A stretch of 64,000 nt of DNA from an uncultured Oscillospiraceae bacterium (GCA_934512135.1 CAKSWT010000005.1:62001-126000), one strand, 5' to 3'. Positions 16,000-25,819 are shown, counted from the first letter of the stretch. Notes: generated by a model not told the origin, from the letters alone. Numbers and translations: made by a program.

Positions 16000-17777
16000 A
16001 TGTAACTGTAAACGGGATTCCGGTGAGTGTGCCGGAGGGCGGGACCATTCTGGACGCCACGAAGCTGGCGGGATGTCCGGTGCCCACACTGTGTTTTCTG
16101 AAGGACATCAATGAGATTGCCGCCTGCCGGGTGTGTGTGGTGGAGCTGGAAGGCGCCGACCATCTGATTACCGCCTGCAACAATGTGTGCATGGAGGGTA
16201 TGGCCATTCGCACCAACTCTGTAAAGGTCCGGGAGGCCCGGCGCACCAATATTGAGCTGATTCTCAGCCAGCACCGGCTGAACTGTCCCGCCTGTAACCG
16301 GGAAAAAACCTGTCAGCTGAAAAAGGTGGCCAATTCCATCAATATGGACGACACCATGAATTTTCGGCACGAGTACCCAGCGGACAACTGGGACGAGAGC
16401 TTCCCGCTGATTCGGAATGAAAGCAAGTGCATCAAGTGTATGCGCTGTATCTCCTTCTGCGATAAGGTCCAGTCCCTGGGGGTCTGGGACGTGGTGGGAA
16501 CCGGCTCCCACACCACGGTGGGAGTCTCCGGGGGACGCACCATTCAGGCCGCAGACTGTGCGCTGTGCGGCCAGTGCATCACCCACTGTCCCGTCAATGC
16601 CCTTCGGTCCCGGGATGACACCAAGGCCATTTTTGGCCTCAACGGGGCGCTGAACAATCCGGACAAGATCGTGGTGGTCCAGGTGGCGCCTGCGGTTCGG
16701 GCGGCCTGGGGCGAGGTGTTTGATCTGCCTCCGGAGGTGGCCACGGAAAAACGGCTGGCCACGGCGCTTCGCCGCATCGGCTTTGATTATGTGTTCGACA
16801 CCAATTTCTCGGCGGACCTGACCATTATGGAGGAGGGAACGGAGTTCCTGCATCGGATGCAGGATGGGGTGCAGCACAAATACCCCATGTTTACCTCCTG
16901 CTGCCCCGGCTGGGTCCGGTTCCTGAAGTCTCAGTACCCGGACATGGTGGATGAGCTGTCAACGGCCAAATCTCCTCAGCAGATGTTCGGCGCGGTGACC
17001 AAGAGCTACTTTGCCAAAAAGATCGGCGTGGATCCCAACAAGATCGTCTGTGTTTCGGTGATGCCCTGTGTGGCAAAAAAGGCGGAGCTGGAGATTCCCA
17101 ATATCAACGATGCCGGCGCGGGAAAGGACGTGGACTTCTCCATCACCACTCGGGAAATGTGCCGGATGATCTCCGCAGATCAGCTGGACGTGGCGGCGCT
17201 GCCGGAGACGGACTTTGATTCCCCATTGGGAACCGGAACCGGCGCGGCAGTGATCTTCGGCGCCACCGGCGGCGTGATGGAGGCGGCCCTTCGAACCTGT
17301 ACTTATGTGCTCACCGGGGAGAATCCGGACCCGGATCAGGCGTTCCTGGGGGCAAGAGGCCAGGACGGCTGGAAAGAGGCGGACTATGACGTGGCGGGAG
17401 TCAGGGTGCGTACCGCCGTGGTCAGCGGACTGGGCAACGCCCGGCGGCTCATCCGTGCCCTGCGCCGCGGAGAGGTGTCCTATGACTTTGTAGAGGTCAT
17501 GGCCTGTCCCGGCGGCTGTGTAGGCGGCGGCGGTCAGCCTATCCACTACAACCAGGAGCGGGCCGAGGACCGGGGGGCGGTGCTGTACCAGTACGACGCC
17601 CACAACGGAATGCGCTTTTCCCATGAGAACCCCGATGTGCAGGCACTGTACCAGGACTATCTGGGAGAGCCCTGCGGTGAGAAGGCCCATCATCTTCTGC
17701 ATACAGACCACCAGGGCTGGCAGATGCCCCCTGCGGCCAGCTACGACGAAGACGTGATTGTCCTGCGGAAACAATAA
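15993..17777 (+). CDS. hydA: [FeFe] hydrogenase, group A
   Basis: 594-aa cytoplasmic hydrogenase. N-terminal [2Fe-2S] domain (Cys34, Cys45, Cys48, Cys62), His-ligated [4Fe-4S] site (HRLNCPACNREKTC), two [4Fe-4S] motifs (CIKCMRCISFC and CALCGQCITHCP), then the H-cluster domain with its three signatures: TSCCPGWV, MPCVAKKAE and MACPGGCVGGGGQP. All H-cluster cysteines are present. ATG 15993 overlaps the GltD-like stop by 7 bp and gives an N-terminus starting at the ferredoxin fold. From memory of hydrogenase classification, a GltD-like neighbour fits the glutamate-synthase-linked group A2; that assignment is inference. No maturases (HydEFG) lie in the window. Confidence 0.95.
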   Translation: MVNVTVNGIPVSVPEGGTILDATKLAGCPVPTLCFLKDINEIAACRVCVVELEGADHLITACNNVCMEGMAIRTNSVKVREARRTNIELILSQHRLNCPACNREKTCQLKKVANSINMDDTMNFRHEYPADNWDESFPLIRNESKCIKCMRCISFCDKVQSLGVWDVVGTGSHTTVGVSGGRTIQAADCALCGQCITHCPVNALRSRDDTKAIFGLNGALNNPDKIVVVQVAPAVRAAWGEVFDLPPEVATEKRLATALRRIGFDYVFDTNFSADLTIMEEGTEFLHRMQDGVQHKYPMFTSCCPGWVRFLKSQYPDMVDELSTAKSPQQMFGAVTKSYFAKKIGVDPNKIVCVSVMPCVAKKAELEIPNINDAGAGKDVDFSITTREMCRMISADQLDVAALPETDFDSPLGTGTGAAVIFGATGGVMEAALRTCTYVLTGENPDPDQAFLGARGQDGWKEADYDVAGVRVRTAVVSGLGNARRLIRALRRGEVSYDFVEVMACPGGCVGGGGQPIHYNQERAEDRGAVLYQYDAHNGMRFSHENPDVQALYQDYLGEPCGEKAHHLLHTDHQGWQMPPAASYDEDVIVLRKQ

Positions 17778-17782
17778 AACCT

Positions 17783-17888
17783 ACGCTCTCTCCGAAGTGA
17801 TACCGTTCCCATAGCGCTCGAAGGACAAGGCTTCGAGACGACACCAAGGGACTGTGTCAAAGGATTTCGGAGAGAGCGTCTTGTTTTT
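17783..17888 (+). ncRNA. Structured element / terminator after hydA
   Basis: A perfect 14-bp outer stem, ACGCTCTCTCCGAA (17783-17796) with its complement at 17866-17879, closes about 70 nt holding two inner hairpins: CTCGAAG/CTTCGAG (17817-17837) and GACAC/GTGTC (17840-17858). The loop GGGA (17848-17851) could pair with TCCC (17807-17810), giving a pseudoknot. CTTGTTTTT follows, so the outer stem can terminate transcription. The nested structure is more than a terminator needs. No known RNA family was recognised. Confidence 0.55.
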
Positions 17889-17909
17889 CCCTGCGGGCCG
17901 TGGTAAAAT
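17881..17909 (+). promoter_or_regulatory. Sigma-A promoter of the MalY/PatB gene
   Basis: TTGTTT (17881-17886), 17-bp spacer, TAAAAT (17904-17909). The -35 element is the U-tract of the preceding structured element. Confidence 0.65.
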
Positions 17910-17941
17910 GACGGAAACAAACTAATTAGGAAGTGATCCAT

Positions 17942-19090
17942 ATGGCGTTTGATTTCACAACAGTCAATACCGGGGGCGGGGTCCATCCCTTTGTGGCGGA
18001 GCGCGGGGTGACAGACCCTGCCATCATCAGCTTCTCCGTGGCAGAGATGCGGCTGAATTTGGCCCCGGGAATCACGGCAGGTATGCACGAAATTGTGGAC
18101 AAGGGCTGCTTTGGCTATGCCCCTCCGGAAAAGGCCCGCTATGATGCGGCACTGAAAAACTGGATGTGGACCCGCCATCGCTGGGAGATCGACCCGGCCA
18201 AGGCTATTCAGATTGCCGGAGTTGTAACGGCCATGGGCGTGGCGGTCCGGGCTCTGACGGAGCCGGGAGATGAAATTATCATCCAGACGCCGCTGTATCC
18301 GCCCTTTGCCCGGACGATAAGATCCAACGGCCGAACCGTTGTGGAGAATCCGCTGAAACTCCAGGATGGCCGGTACACCATGGATTTTGAGGACCTTCGG
18401 CAGAAGGCGAAAACGGCAAAAATGCTGATGCTCTGTTCGCCCCACAACCCGGTGGGCCGGGTCTGGACAAAGGAAGAGTTGGAGACCCTGGGAGAAATCT
18501 GTCTGGAGCATGATCTCTATGTGGTCTCTGATGAGATCCACTTTGACCTGGACTATACCGGGCGGCATCTGGTGCTGACCCAGGCGGTTCCGGCGCTGAA
18601 GGCCAAAAGCGTCATCTGCACGGCGCCCAGCAAGACCTTTAATCTGGCGGGCAATGCCCTGAGCAATATCATCATTGAGGACGAGACGGTCCGGAAAAGG
18701 TTTATTGCGGATCAGGAGGTCCACTGCGGGCACTATTTGGGGACCTTCCCCTATGCGGCGACCACGGCGGCCTACGAAACCGGCGGCCCCTGGCTGGACG
18801 CCCTGCTGGTCCACCTGCAAAAGAACCGCCAGGTGCTGCTGGACCGCCTTACGGCTCTGGTCCCCGGTGCGGTGCTGACGCCGCTGGAGGGAACCTATCT
18901 CCAGTGGGTGGATCTCAGCTGCCTGGGCCTTTCCCAGAAGGAACTGATGGAGAAGCTGGAGTCGGCGCTGATCTTTGTCAACAACGGCCAGGAATTTGGC
19001 CAGGCCGGAACGGGACACATCCGGTTCAATTTGGCCTGTCCCACCCGGTGCATTGAGGATGCCATGGACCGGCTTGCCAAGGTGCTATAA
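17942..19090 (+). CDS. MalY/PatB-type PLP-dependent C-S lyase / aminotransferase
   Basis: 382-aa fold-type I PLP enzyme. The Schiff-base lysine lies in APSKTFNLAG; the cofactor Asp is in YVVSDEIHFDL; CSPHNPVGRVW and the N-terminal GCFGYAPP are typical of the MalY/PatB subgroup, which splits cystathionine to homocysteine, pyruvate and ammonia. ATG 17942 was preferred over GTG 17933 because the AGGAAG site sits 8 nt before it. Own promoter and terminator. A role in methionine synthesis fits the nearby homocysteine genes; a plain aminotransferase is the alternative. Confidence 0.85.
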   Translation: MAFDFTTVNTGGGVHPFVAERGVTDPAIISFSVAEMRLNLAPGITAGMHEIVDKGCFGYAPPEKARYDAALKNWMWTRHRWEIDPAKAIQIAGVVTAMGVAVRALTEPGDEIIIQTPLYPPFARTIRSNGRTVVENPLKLQDGRYTMDFEDLRQKAKTAKMLMLCSPHNPVGRVWTKEELETLGEICLEHDLYVVSDEIHFDLDYTGRHLVLTQAVPALKAKSVICTAPSKTFNLAGNALSNIIIEDETVRKRFIADQEVHCGHYLGTFPYAATTAAYETGGPWLDALLVHLQKNRQVLLDRLTALVPGAVLTPLEGTYLQWVDLSCLGLSQKELMEKLESALIFVNNGQEFGQAGTGHIRFNLACPTRCIEDAMDRLAKVL

Positions 19091-19096
19091 TCAAGA

Positions 19097-19126
19097 GGGC
19101 CTCCGATCCCGGTGGATCGGAGGCCC
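19097..19126. terminator. Bidirectional terminator between the MalY/PatB gene and coaX
   Basis: GGGCCTCCGATCC - CGGT - GGATCGGAGGCCC, a perfect 13-bp stem between convergent genes. The T-rich tract (ACTTTT) on the plus strand starts a few bases later. Confidence 0.75.
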
Positions 19127-19176
19127 ATAAAACTTTTCTCAGGTGGTGAGGGACTGTGGACCGGGCGCCGCTAGGC

Positions 19177-19980
19177 TCAGTTGTTGCGGATCTCCACAGG
19201 ACGGGCATCCCGGTTTCGATCGTAGATCAGCTGGAGACCATCCAGGGTCAGGCGGGTGTCCACAATGGTGATCCGGTCTGTCTGCTCGGCAATCATCCGG
19301 GATAGACCGCCGGTGGCGATGACCTTGATGCCGTCGCAGTCCATCTCCTCCATGACCTGGTGGACCAGATACTCCATATTGCCCACATATCCGCCCACGA
19401 CGCCGGCCTGAATTTGCTCCACGGTATTCCGGCCCAGTACGGTGGGCGGCATTTGCAGCTCCACCCGGGGGAGCATAGCGGTCCGGGAGACCAGTGCGTC
19501 CAGGCTGACCTGAAGGCCGGGACCGATGGTGCCGCCTAGATAGATGCCGCCCGGGCCCACCGCATCAATGGTGGTGGCAGTGCCGAAGTCCAAAATCAGA
19601 AAGGGAGCGCCGTATTTCGCAATGGCAGCGATGCAGTTTACGGCGCGGTCAGTACCGAGCCGACCGGTTTCGTAGCAGCGGGGGTCAAACTTCAGCCCGC
19701 AGTCCACGTCGGTGCCCACCACAAGAGGGGCTACCCCAAAGTATTTGATAATGGCACTGGTGAGGGAATACATGACCTGGGGCACCACAGAGCCGATAAT
19801 GCAGGCCTTTACGTCCTCGGCCCGGTAGCCGAACCGTTCAAAGTATGCCACTGCCATAATCCCCACCTCGTCCGAGGTGGCAGTGGAATTGGTGGAGAGC
19901 CGGAAGGAACCCAGCATCTCCTGATCTTTAAAAATTCCGAATACCATATTGGTATTTCCAACGTCGATGGTCAGCAGCAT
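19177..19980 (-). CDS. coaX: Type III pantothenate kinase
   Basis: 267 aa, ASKHA fold. Phosphate-binding loop TIDVGNTNMVFGIF at the N-terminus, GTDRAVN and LILDFGTATTIDAV in the middle. It phosphorylates pantothenate in the first step of CoA synthesis and, unlike CoaA, is not feedback-inhibited by CoA. ATG 19980 follows AAAGGAG with 8-nt spacing. It lies 18 bp after the phosphodiesterase gene, probably one transcription unit. Confidence 0.93.
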   Translation of the reverse strand: MLLTIDVGNTNMVFGIFKDQEMLGSFRLSTNSTATSDEVGIMAVAYFERFGYRAEDVKACIIGSVVPQVMYSLTSAIIKYFGVAPLVVGTDVDCGLKFDPRCYETGRLGTDRAVNCIAAIAKYGAPFLILDFGTATTIDAVGPGGIYLGGTIGPGLQVSLDALVSRTAMLPRVELQMPPTVLGRNTVEQIQAGVVGGYVGNMEYLVHQVMEEMDCDGIKVIATGGLSRMIAEQTDRITIVDTRLTLDGLQLIYDRNRDARPVEIRNN

Positions 19981-19998
19981 GGCAGACACTCCTTTTTC

Positions 19999-20454
19999 TC
20001 AGACGGATTTCAGACAGCATTCGATCCTGCCATCCGTCAGCTGGATGACGCCGTAGCTGCCCCAGGCACCTGCGGCCCCGGGATTGAGAATCCACAGACC
20101 CTGCTCGCAGTAGCATTCGGCCTGATGGGTGTGGCCGAACAGCAGAATCTGGGCATCCTCGCCCATGGCGGCATAAATGGCGCGCTGGTACATGGTTTTG
20201 ACACCGTGGAGGTGTCCATGGGTCATATAGATTCGGGTACCCTCCAAGTCCAGGATCCGGATTTCCGGCTCTGTGGAGCCGTAATCGCAGTTCCCTGCAA
20301 CCTGCAGAAGCGGAATGCCGAATTTTTTCAAAGCCTGGGCGTCTGGAACGCAGTCGCCCAAATGGAGGATCTGGTCCGGCTGTTCCAGACGAATGGCCCG
20401 CTCCATGGAAGCGACCCTTCCGTGGGAGTCGGAAAACACAAGGATTTTCATCAT
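19999..20454 (-). CDS. YfcE/MJ0936-type metallophosphoesterase
   Basis: 151-aa calcineurin-fold phosphodiesterase. Metal-binding motifs: FSDSHG (D-x-H), LGDCVPD, GNCD and the C-terminal GHTHQAE. The family hydrolyses phosphodiesters with Mn2+; the natural substrate is not known. ATG 20454 was chosen 8 nt after GGAGAAGG. It heads a two-gene minus-strand unit with coaX and is divergent from three small unknown genes. Confidence 0.87.
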   Translation of the reverse strand: MMKILVFSDSHGRVASMERAIRLEQPDQILHLGDCVPDAQALKKFGIPLLQVAGNCDYGSTEPEIRILDLEGTRIYMTHGHLHGVKTMYQRAIYAAMGEDAQILLFGHTHQAECYCEQGLWILNPGAAGAWGSYGVIQLTDGRIECCLKSV

Positions 20455-20512
20455 ATTGTACACCTTCTCTCCGCCCCCGCATACAATGAGTAGGGAAAGG
20501 GGGATGCGGAGT

Positions 20513-20737
20513 ATGAATCAGTCAGAGCAGCAGAAACAAATCCAGAAACTGTTGTCCACAAGGGAAGGCCAGACTCTCCTGGCGCGATTTTCCCGGGAGG
20601 GGAAGATACACCTGGCGGGAGCGGCCCTGCGCCAGGGGGATACGGAGCAGGTCCGGCGGCTGCTGGAGCCGCTGGTGTCCGAGCCGGAGATTCAGCAGCT
20701 GCTGAGGTCTCTGGAACAGGCCATGGGCCATGGATGA
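20513..20737 (+). CDS. Small hypothetical protein, first of a three-gene cluster
   Basis: 74 aa, mostly helical and charged: QKLLSTREGQTLLARFSREG, then a second amphipathic part around RRLLEPLVSEPEIQQLL. A GAAAGGGGG site precedes ATG 20513; ATG 20504 is a poorer choice. It overlaps the next gene by 8 bp. The pattern of a short helical pair and PLV...QQLL is one I associate with uncharacterised Clostridial proteins, but no function is known. No signal or membrane segment. Confidence 0.65.
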   Translation: MNQSEQQKQIQKLLSTREGQTLLARFSREGKIHLAGAALRQGDTEQVRRLLEPLVSEPEIQQLLRSLEQAMGHG

Positions 20738-21065
20738 TCTTGGCGCTGCCGTAAGCAGCTTTTTGGCGCAGCCCGGCGCCATGGAACAGCTGGAGGCTGT
20801 GGCAAAGCAGCTGGGACTGGGCGGCAGTTCGGAGCCCCCTACCCAGAAGGAGAACAAGCCGGAGCCCTGGGGAGAAATCTCTCCGGAACGGCTCCAAGGG
20901 CTGATAACGGCCCTTCAGCATGGTACAGCGGAGAACGCCACAGCGCTTCTGGAGGCGATGACGCCGCTGCTGGGCCAGGATAAGCGGGAAAAACTTCGCA
21001 GGGCGGCAAAGGCCCTTCGGCTGATGGGCGCCGCCAAGGCGGTGGCAGGCACCATAGAACTGTGA
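20730..21065 (+). CDS. Hypothetical protein, second of a three-gene cluster
   Basis: 111 aa. The helical N-terminus (VSSFLAQPGAMEQLEAVAKQ) is followed by a short polar linker and a basic, Ala-rich C-terminal helix pair (LLGQDKREKLRRAAKALRLM). It overlaps the preceding gene by 8 bp and is 9 bp from the next, implying coupled translation. Two helical repeats could mediate protein contacts. Soluble; function unknown. Confidence 0.65.
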   Translation: MDDLGAAVSSFLAQPGAMEQLEAVAKQLGLGGSSEPPTQKENKPEPWGEISPERLQGLITALQHGTAENATALLEAMTPLLGQDKREKLRRAAKALRLMGAAKAVAGTIEL

Positions 21066-21074
21066 GGCGAGACT

Positions 21075-21296
21075 ATGTTCAATCCCTATGTAGAACAGTC
21101 GGAGCCATATCCTCTTTCTGCGCCGCCGGGCGCCGAAGGAAAACCATCCCGGCAGACAGAGGGCCTGCTGGGACGCCTGGGGCGGCTGGACAGCGACGAT
21201 CTGCTGATTCTGCTGCTGATTTTTCTCCTGGCCAGAGAGGGAGAGGGGGATGCGCTTTGGCCCCTGGTGGCTGCCGCCCTGTATCTGATGCTGTAG
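21075..21296 (+). CDS. Small membrane-associated protein, third of a three-gene cluster
   Basis: 73 aa. A Pro-rich N-terminal half leads to LDSDDLLILLLIFLLAREGE and a second hydrophobic stretch (LWPLVAAALYLML), so it probably forms a short membrane hairpin. A terminator follows directly. Being last in a tight trio with two helical soluble proteins suggests a shared membrane-linked role, possibly in the spore envelope; that is inference. Confidence 0.65.
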   Translation: MFNPYVEQSEPYPLSAPPGAEGKPSRQTEGLLGRLGRLDSDDLLILLLIFLLAREGEGDALWPLVAAALYLML

Positions 21297-21301
21297 GGGA
21301 G

Positions 21302-21336
21302 GAAACGGGGCGGCAGGGCTGCCCTGTTTCTATTTT
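21302..21336 (+). terminator. Terminator of the small-gene trio
   Basis: GAAACGGGGC/GCCCTGTTTC (one G-U pair) followed by TATTTT; it overlaps the 3' end of the convergent tagO-like gene. Confidence 0.75.
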
Positions 21337-22433
21337 ACCGGAGAATCCTGATCCTCATGGGAATCAGACTTATCTTGCTGGGATGTGTCCAATTCGGTTT
21401 CAGCCCGGCGGGTGATGATCCGAAGGGAGATGACCCCAATGGCCACCACCGCAACCAGCACCATCAGGGCCTTCCTGGGACCGCTGGTGCTGACCATCAC
21501 GGCACAGACGCCCAGCAGAGAAGCTGCCACATAGAGAATGGCCACGCTCTGGCGCTGGTTGAAGCCAATGTCAATGAGCCGGTGATGAATGTGGCTCCGA
21601 TCGGGCTTCATTGGGCTGACGTGGTGCCACAGACGGCGGATGCAGGCAAAGGAGATATCGAACAGCGGGACCCCCAGCACAAGGATGGGGACGGCAAAGG
21701 AGATCACCGTATAGAGCTTAAACAGGCCGCTGACAGACATACAGGCCAGCATAAAGCCCAAAAAGGTTGCACCGGTGTCCCCCATAAAAATCTTTGCGGG
21801 GTTTAGATTGTAGGGCATAAAGCCCAGACAGGCCCCCAACAGCGCCCCCAGCAGCAGCGCCTCCTGGCCCTGACCCAGAGACAGGGCGATAATGGCCATG
21901 CTCAGACAGCTGATGGAGCAGACTCCCACACTGAGTCCGTCCAGACCGTCGATGAAGTTCACGGCGTTGGTGATGGCGACAATCCAGACAATGGTCACCG
22001 GAATGGCCAGTACCCCCAGAGACAGGTAGGGGCCGCCAACGGGAAGGGGGTTGGAAATATAGTCGATCATGCAGCCCTGAGAGACCGGGACCGCAGCGGC
22101 CAGAATCTGTACCACAAATTTCAGCTTTGCATTTAAATCGTATTTATCATCCACAACGCCTAACAGCACAACGATGGTGCCGCCGGCCAGAATGCCGCCC
22201 AGTTCTCTGGTCAGGCTCCCGAGAATCAGAATTACAAACAGGAAGGCAGCGTAAATGGCCAATCCGCCAATGGTGGGAATGGGCTTGTGATGCATACGGC
22301 GGGCGTCCTTGGGAACGTCCACAAAGCCAAAGCGAATGGCAAAATGACGGACCAGCGGGGTCAGCACAAATGCCACCACCCCAGCGGCCAGAACGGCGAT
22401 CAGCACAGTGAGAAGCTGTTGCCGGGTTGCCAT
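21330..22433 (-). CDS. Undecaprenyl-phosphate GlcNAc-1-phosphate transferase (WecA/TagO family)
   Basis: 367-aa polytopic membrane enzyme with about ten hydrophobic helices. Catalytic motifs of the family: VVDDKYDL, NAVNFIDGLDGL, FMGDTGATFLGF and the cytoplasmic His loop DRSHIHHRL. It moves a sugar-1-phosphate (usually GlcNAc) from UDP to undecaprenyl phosphate, starting teichoic acid or other wall polymers. It follows trpS by 14 bp on the minus strand. The distal cytoplasmic tail is basic/acidic and not conserved. Confidence 0.9.
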   Translation of the reverse strand: MATRQQLLTVLIAVLAAGVVAFVLTPLVRHFAIRFGFVDVPKDARRMHHKPIPTIGGLAIYAAFLFVILILGSLTRELGGILAGGTIVVLLGVVDDKYDLNAKLKFVVQILAAAVPVSQGCMIDYISNPLPVGGPYLSLGVLAIPVTIVWIVAITNAVNFIDGLDGLSVGVCSISCLSMAIIALSLGQGQEALLLGALLGACLGFMPYNLNPAKIFMGDTGATFLGFMLACMSVSGLFKLYTVISFAVPILVLGVPLFDISFACIRRLWHHVSPMKPDRSHIHHRLIDIGFNQRQSVAILYVAASLLGVCAVMVSTSGPRKALMVLVAVVAIGVISLRIITRRAETELDTSQQDKSDSHEDQDSPVK

Positions 22434-22447
22434 GAAATCATCCTTTC

Positions 22448-23446
22448 TCAGCGGGCGACAAAGCCCACCTTCTTGTAGACTTTCCGCAGGGTCTTATTTG
22501 CAATGTACCCTGCCTTCTCTGCACCGGCCTTGTAGATGCTCTCCAGATAGGACTTGTCCTGGAAGATCCGCTGGGCCTCGTCCCGGATGGGGGAAACCAC
22601 GGAGACCACAGCCTCGCCGACGGCAGGCTTAAAGTCGCCGTAGCCCTTGCCGTCAAACTCCCGCTCAATCTCCTCATAGGAGTTTCCGGTGCAGGCGGAA
22701 TAGATCTCCATCAGGTTGGAGATGCCGGGCTTGTGCTCCCGGTCAAAGCGGACGCAGGTCTCGCTGTCGGTGACGGCCCGCTTGAACTTCCGCATAATGG
22801 TGTCATTGTCATCCACCAGGTAGACGCAGCCGTTGGGATCCTTGTCAGACTTGGACATTTTGCTGGTGGGACTCTGGAGACCCATGACCCGGGCGCCCAC
22901 CTTGGGAATATAGGGCTCGGGCATTTTGAAGGTTTCTCCGTAGACGCTGTTGAACCGGGTGGCAATGTCCCGGGTCAGCTCCACATGCTGCTTCTGGTCC
23001 TCGCCCACCGGGACAAAGTCCGGCTGGTACAGGAGAATGTCCGCGGCCATGAGGCAGGGATAGGCAAAAAGGCCGCCATTGATATTTTCCGCATTTTTCG
23101 CGCTTTTATCCTTGAACTGAGTCATACGGGACAGCTCGCCGAACATGGTGTAGCACTGAAGCACCCAGCCAAGCTCCGCATGCTGATGAACATGGGACTG
23201 GATAAACAGGGTGTTTTCCTTGGGATCCAGGCCGCAGGCAATATATTGGGCCAGCTGCTGGAGGGTGTGCCGCCGCAGGTCGGCAGGGTTTTGACGGACC
23301 GTAATGGTGTGCATGTCCGCCATAAAATAATAGCAGTCAAATTCCTTGGCCAGATCCGCCCAGTTTTTGATGGCACCGAGATAGGAACCCAGAGTCAAAT
23401 CGCCGCTGGGCTGAATACCGGAGAGCAGGACTTTCTTTTCTTCCAT
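22448..23446 (-). CDS. trpS: Tryptophanyl-tRNA synthetase
   Basis: 332 aa, class I synthetase of the short bacterial type. The HIGH-like region appears as SGDLTLGSYLG and the second signature as KMSKSDKDPN. It charges tRNA-Trp in the cytosol. AAGAAGG precedes the ATG at 23446. It heads a minus-strand unit with the TagO-like gene and is divergent from gltX. No T-box leader is visible in the short upstream gap. Confidence 0.95.
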   Translation of the reverse strand: MEEKKVLLSGIQPSGDLTLGSYLGAIKNWADLAKEFDCYYFMADMHTITVRQNPADLRRHTLQQLAQYIACGLDPKENTLFIQSHVHQHAELGWVLQCYTMFGELSRMTQFKDKSAKNAENINGGLFAYPCLMAADILLYQPDFVPVGEDQKQHVELTRDIATRFNSVYGETFKMPEPYIPKVGARVMGLQSPTSKMSKSDKDPNGCVYLVDDNDTIMRKFKRAVTDSETCVRFDREHKPGISNLMEIYSACTGNSYEEIEREFDGKGYGDFKPAVGEAVVSVVSPIRDEAQRIFQDKSYLESIYKAGAEKAGYIANKTLRKVYKKVGFVAR

Positions 23447-23464
23447 TTATAATAACCTTCTTTG

Positions 23465-23493
23465 TTGACAAAAATGAATTTCGGCAGTATTCT
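23465..23493 (+). promoter_or_regulatory. Sigma-A promoter of gltX
   Basis: TTGACA (23465-23470), 17-bp spacer, TATTCT (23488-23493), giving a leader of about 130 nt before gltX. Confidence 0.7.
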
Positions 23494-23631
23494 TGATACA
23501 CCTAATCCAGTACATCCTAACACAGAACCTTTGCTTTTTCAATGATATTCTGCGGCGGCAGGCAAAAAATACCGAGGATCGGCCGTGACAGCGGAGGGAT
23601 GGAACACCACGAGACAAAAGGAGAAACGGAC

Positions 23632-25128
<1,497 letters not shown>

Positions 25129-25133
25129 TAACC

Positions 25134-25161
25134 AAAAGGCGCCGCACTGCGGCGCCTTTTT
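25134..25161 (+). terminator. Intrinsic terminator of gltX
   Basis: AAAAGGCGCCGC - ACT - GCGGCGCCTTTT, a perfect stem with U-tract. Confidence 0.9.
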
Positions 25162-25258
25162 CGACAGTCGCCCAAATAATATTTTGCAGCGTTTTTGCAA
25201 TATTCCCGGAGAAACTGCGTCCTATCTCATGAAGGACTTTGAAAGCGAGGAACTTTCT

Positions 25259-25819
25259 ATGGAAGACACAGAGATCTACCAACTGTACTGGGATCGAAAC
25301 GAGGAGGCCATTGCTCAGACCAATCAAAAATACGGCCCATGGTGCCGAGGAATTGCTCTGCGAATTCTGGAGATCCGGGAGGAGGCGGAGGAGTGCGTTT
25401 CCGACACCTATCTTCAGGTGTGGAACAACATTCCGCCCCAGCGGCCCAATGTGTTCCGGGCCTGGCTGGGGCGCATTACGCGGAATCTGGCGCTGAGCCG
25501 GTATCGGAAAAACCATGCGGTCCGGCGAGGCGGCGGCCAGACGGCCTTGGCGCTGGAGGAGCTGGGAGAGTGCGTATCTGGTCGGGAGACCATTGAAACA
25601 GAACAGGAGCGTCGGGAGATCGAAACGGTGATCAACCGCTTTTTGGAGACGCAAACGGCCCAACAGCGTCATATTTTTCTCCGGCGGTACTGGCATCTGT
25701 CGCCGGTGACGGAGATTGCGAAAAACTGCGGAATCAGTGAAAGCAAGGTGACGTCAACGCTGTACCGTCAGCGGAAAAAACTGCGAGCGATGCTGGAACA
25801 GGAGGGAATTGCGCTATGA
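25259..25819 (+). CDS. ECF-like RNA polymerase sigma factor
   Basis: 186 aa. Region 2 occupies about residues 15-85 (ALRILEIREEAEECVSDTYL, then AWLGRITRNLALSRYRK). Region 4 follows at about 120-180, with the helix-turn-helix SPVTEIAKNCGISESKVTS. Region 3 is absent, as in ECF factors. ATG 25259 was chosen for the GCGAGG site 8 nt upstream; ATG 25229 is possible. The stop overlaps the start of the membrane-anchored serpin by 4 bp (ATGA), the usual arrangement for sigma/anti-sigma pairs. The promoter was not identified. Confidence 0.87.
   Translation: MEDTEIYQLYWDRNEEAIAQTNQKYGPWCRGIALRILEIREEAEECVSDTYLQVWNNIPPQRPNVFRAWLGRITRNLALSRYRKNHAVRRGGGQTALALEELGECVSGRETIETEQERREIETVINRFLETQTAQQRHIFLRRYWHLSPVTEIAKNCGISESKVTSTLYRQRKKLRAMLEQEGIAL

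Noticed and set aside
20456..20487. Promoter for the small-gene trio (TTGTAC ... TACAAT)
   Set aside because: The spacer is 20 bp, outside the normal range; the real promoter could not be assigned.
23580..23631. T-box-like string (GAGGGATGGAACACCACG) in the gltX leader
   Set aside because: It only loosely matches AGGGTGGNACCGCG, the leader is about 130 nt, and no specifier stem or antiterminator/terminator pair is visible.
23542..23631. N-terminal extension of GltX from ATG 23542
   Set aside because: No ribosome binding site, and the extra 30 residues precede a normal GltX N-terminus that has its own AAAAGGAG site.
25160..25166. Reverse 0A box (TTCGACA) upstream of the sigma-serpin operon
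   Set aside because: A 7-mer is expected several times by chance in 64 kb, and this one overlaps the gltX terminator U-tract with no promoter nearby.
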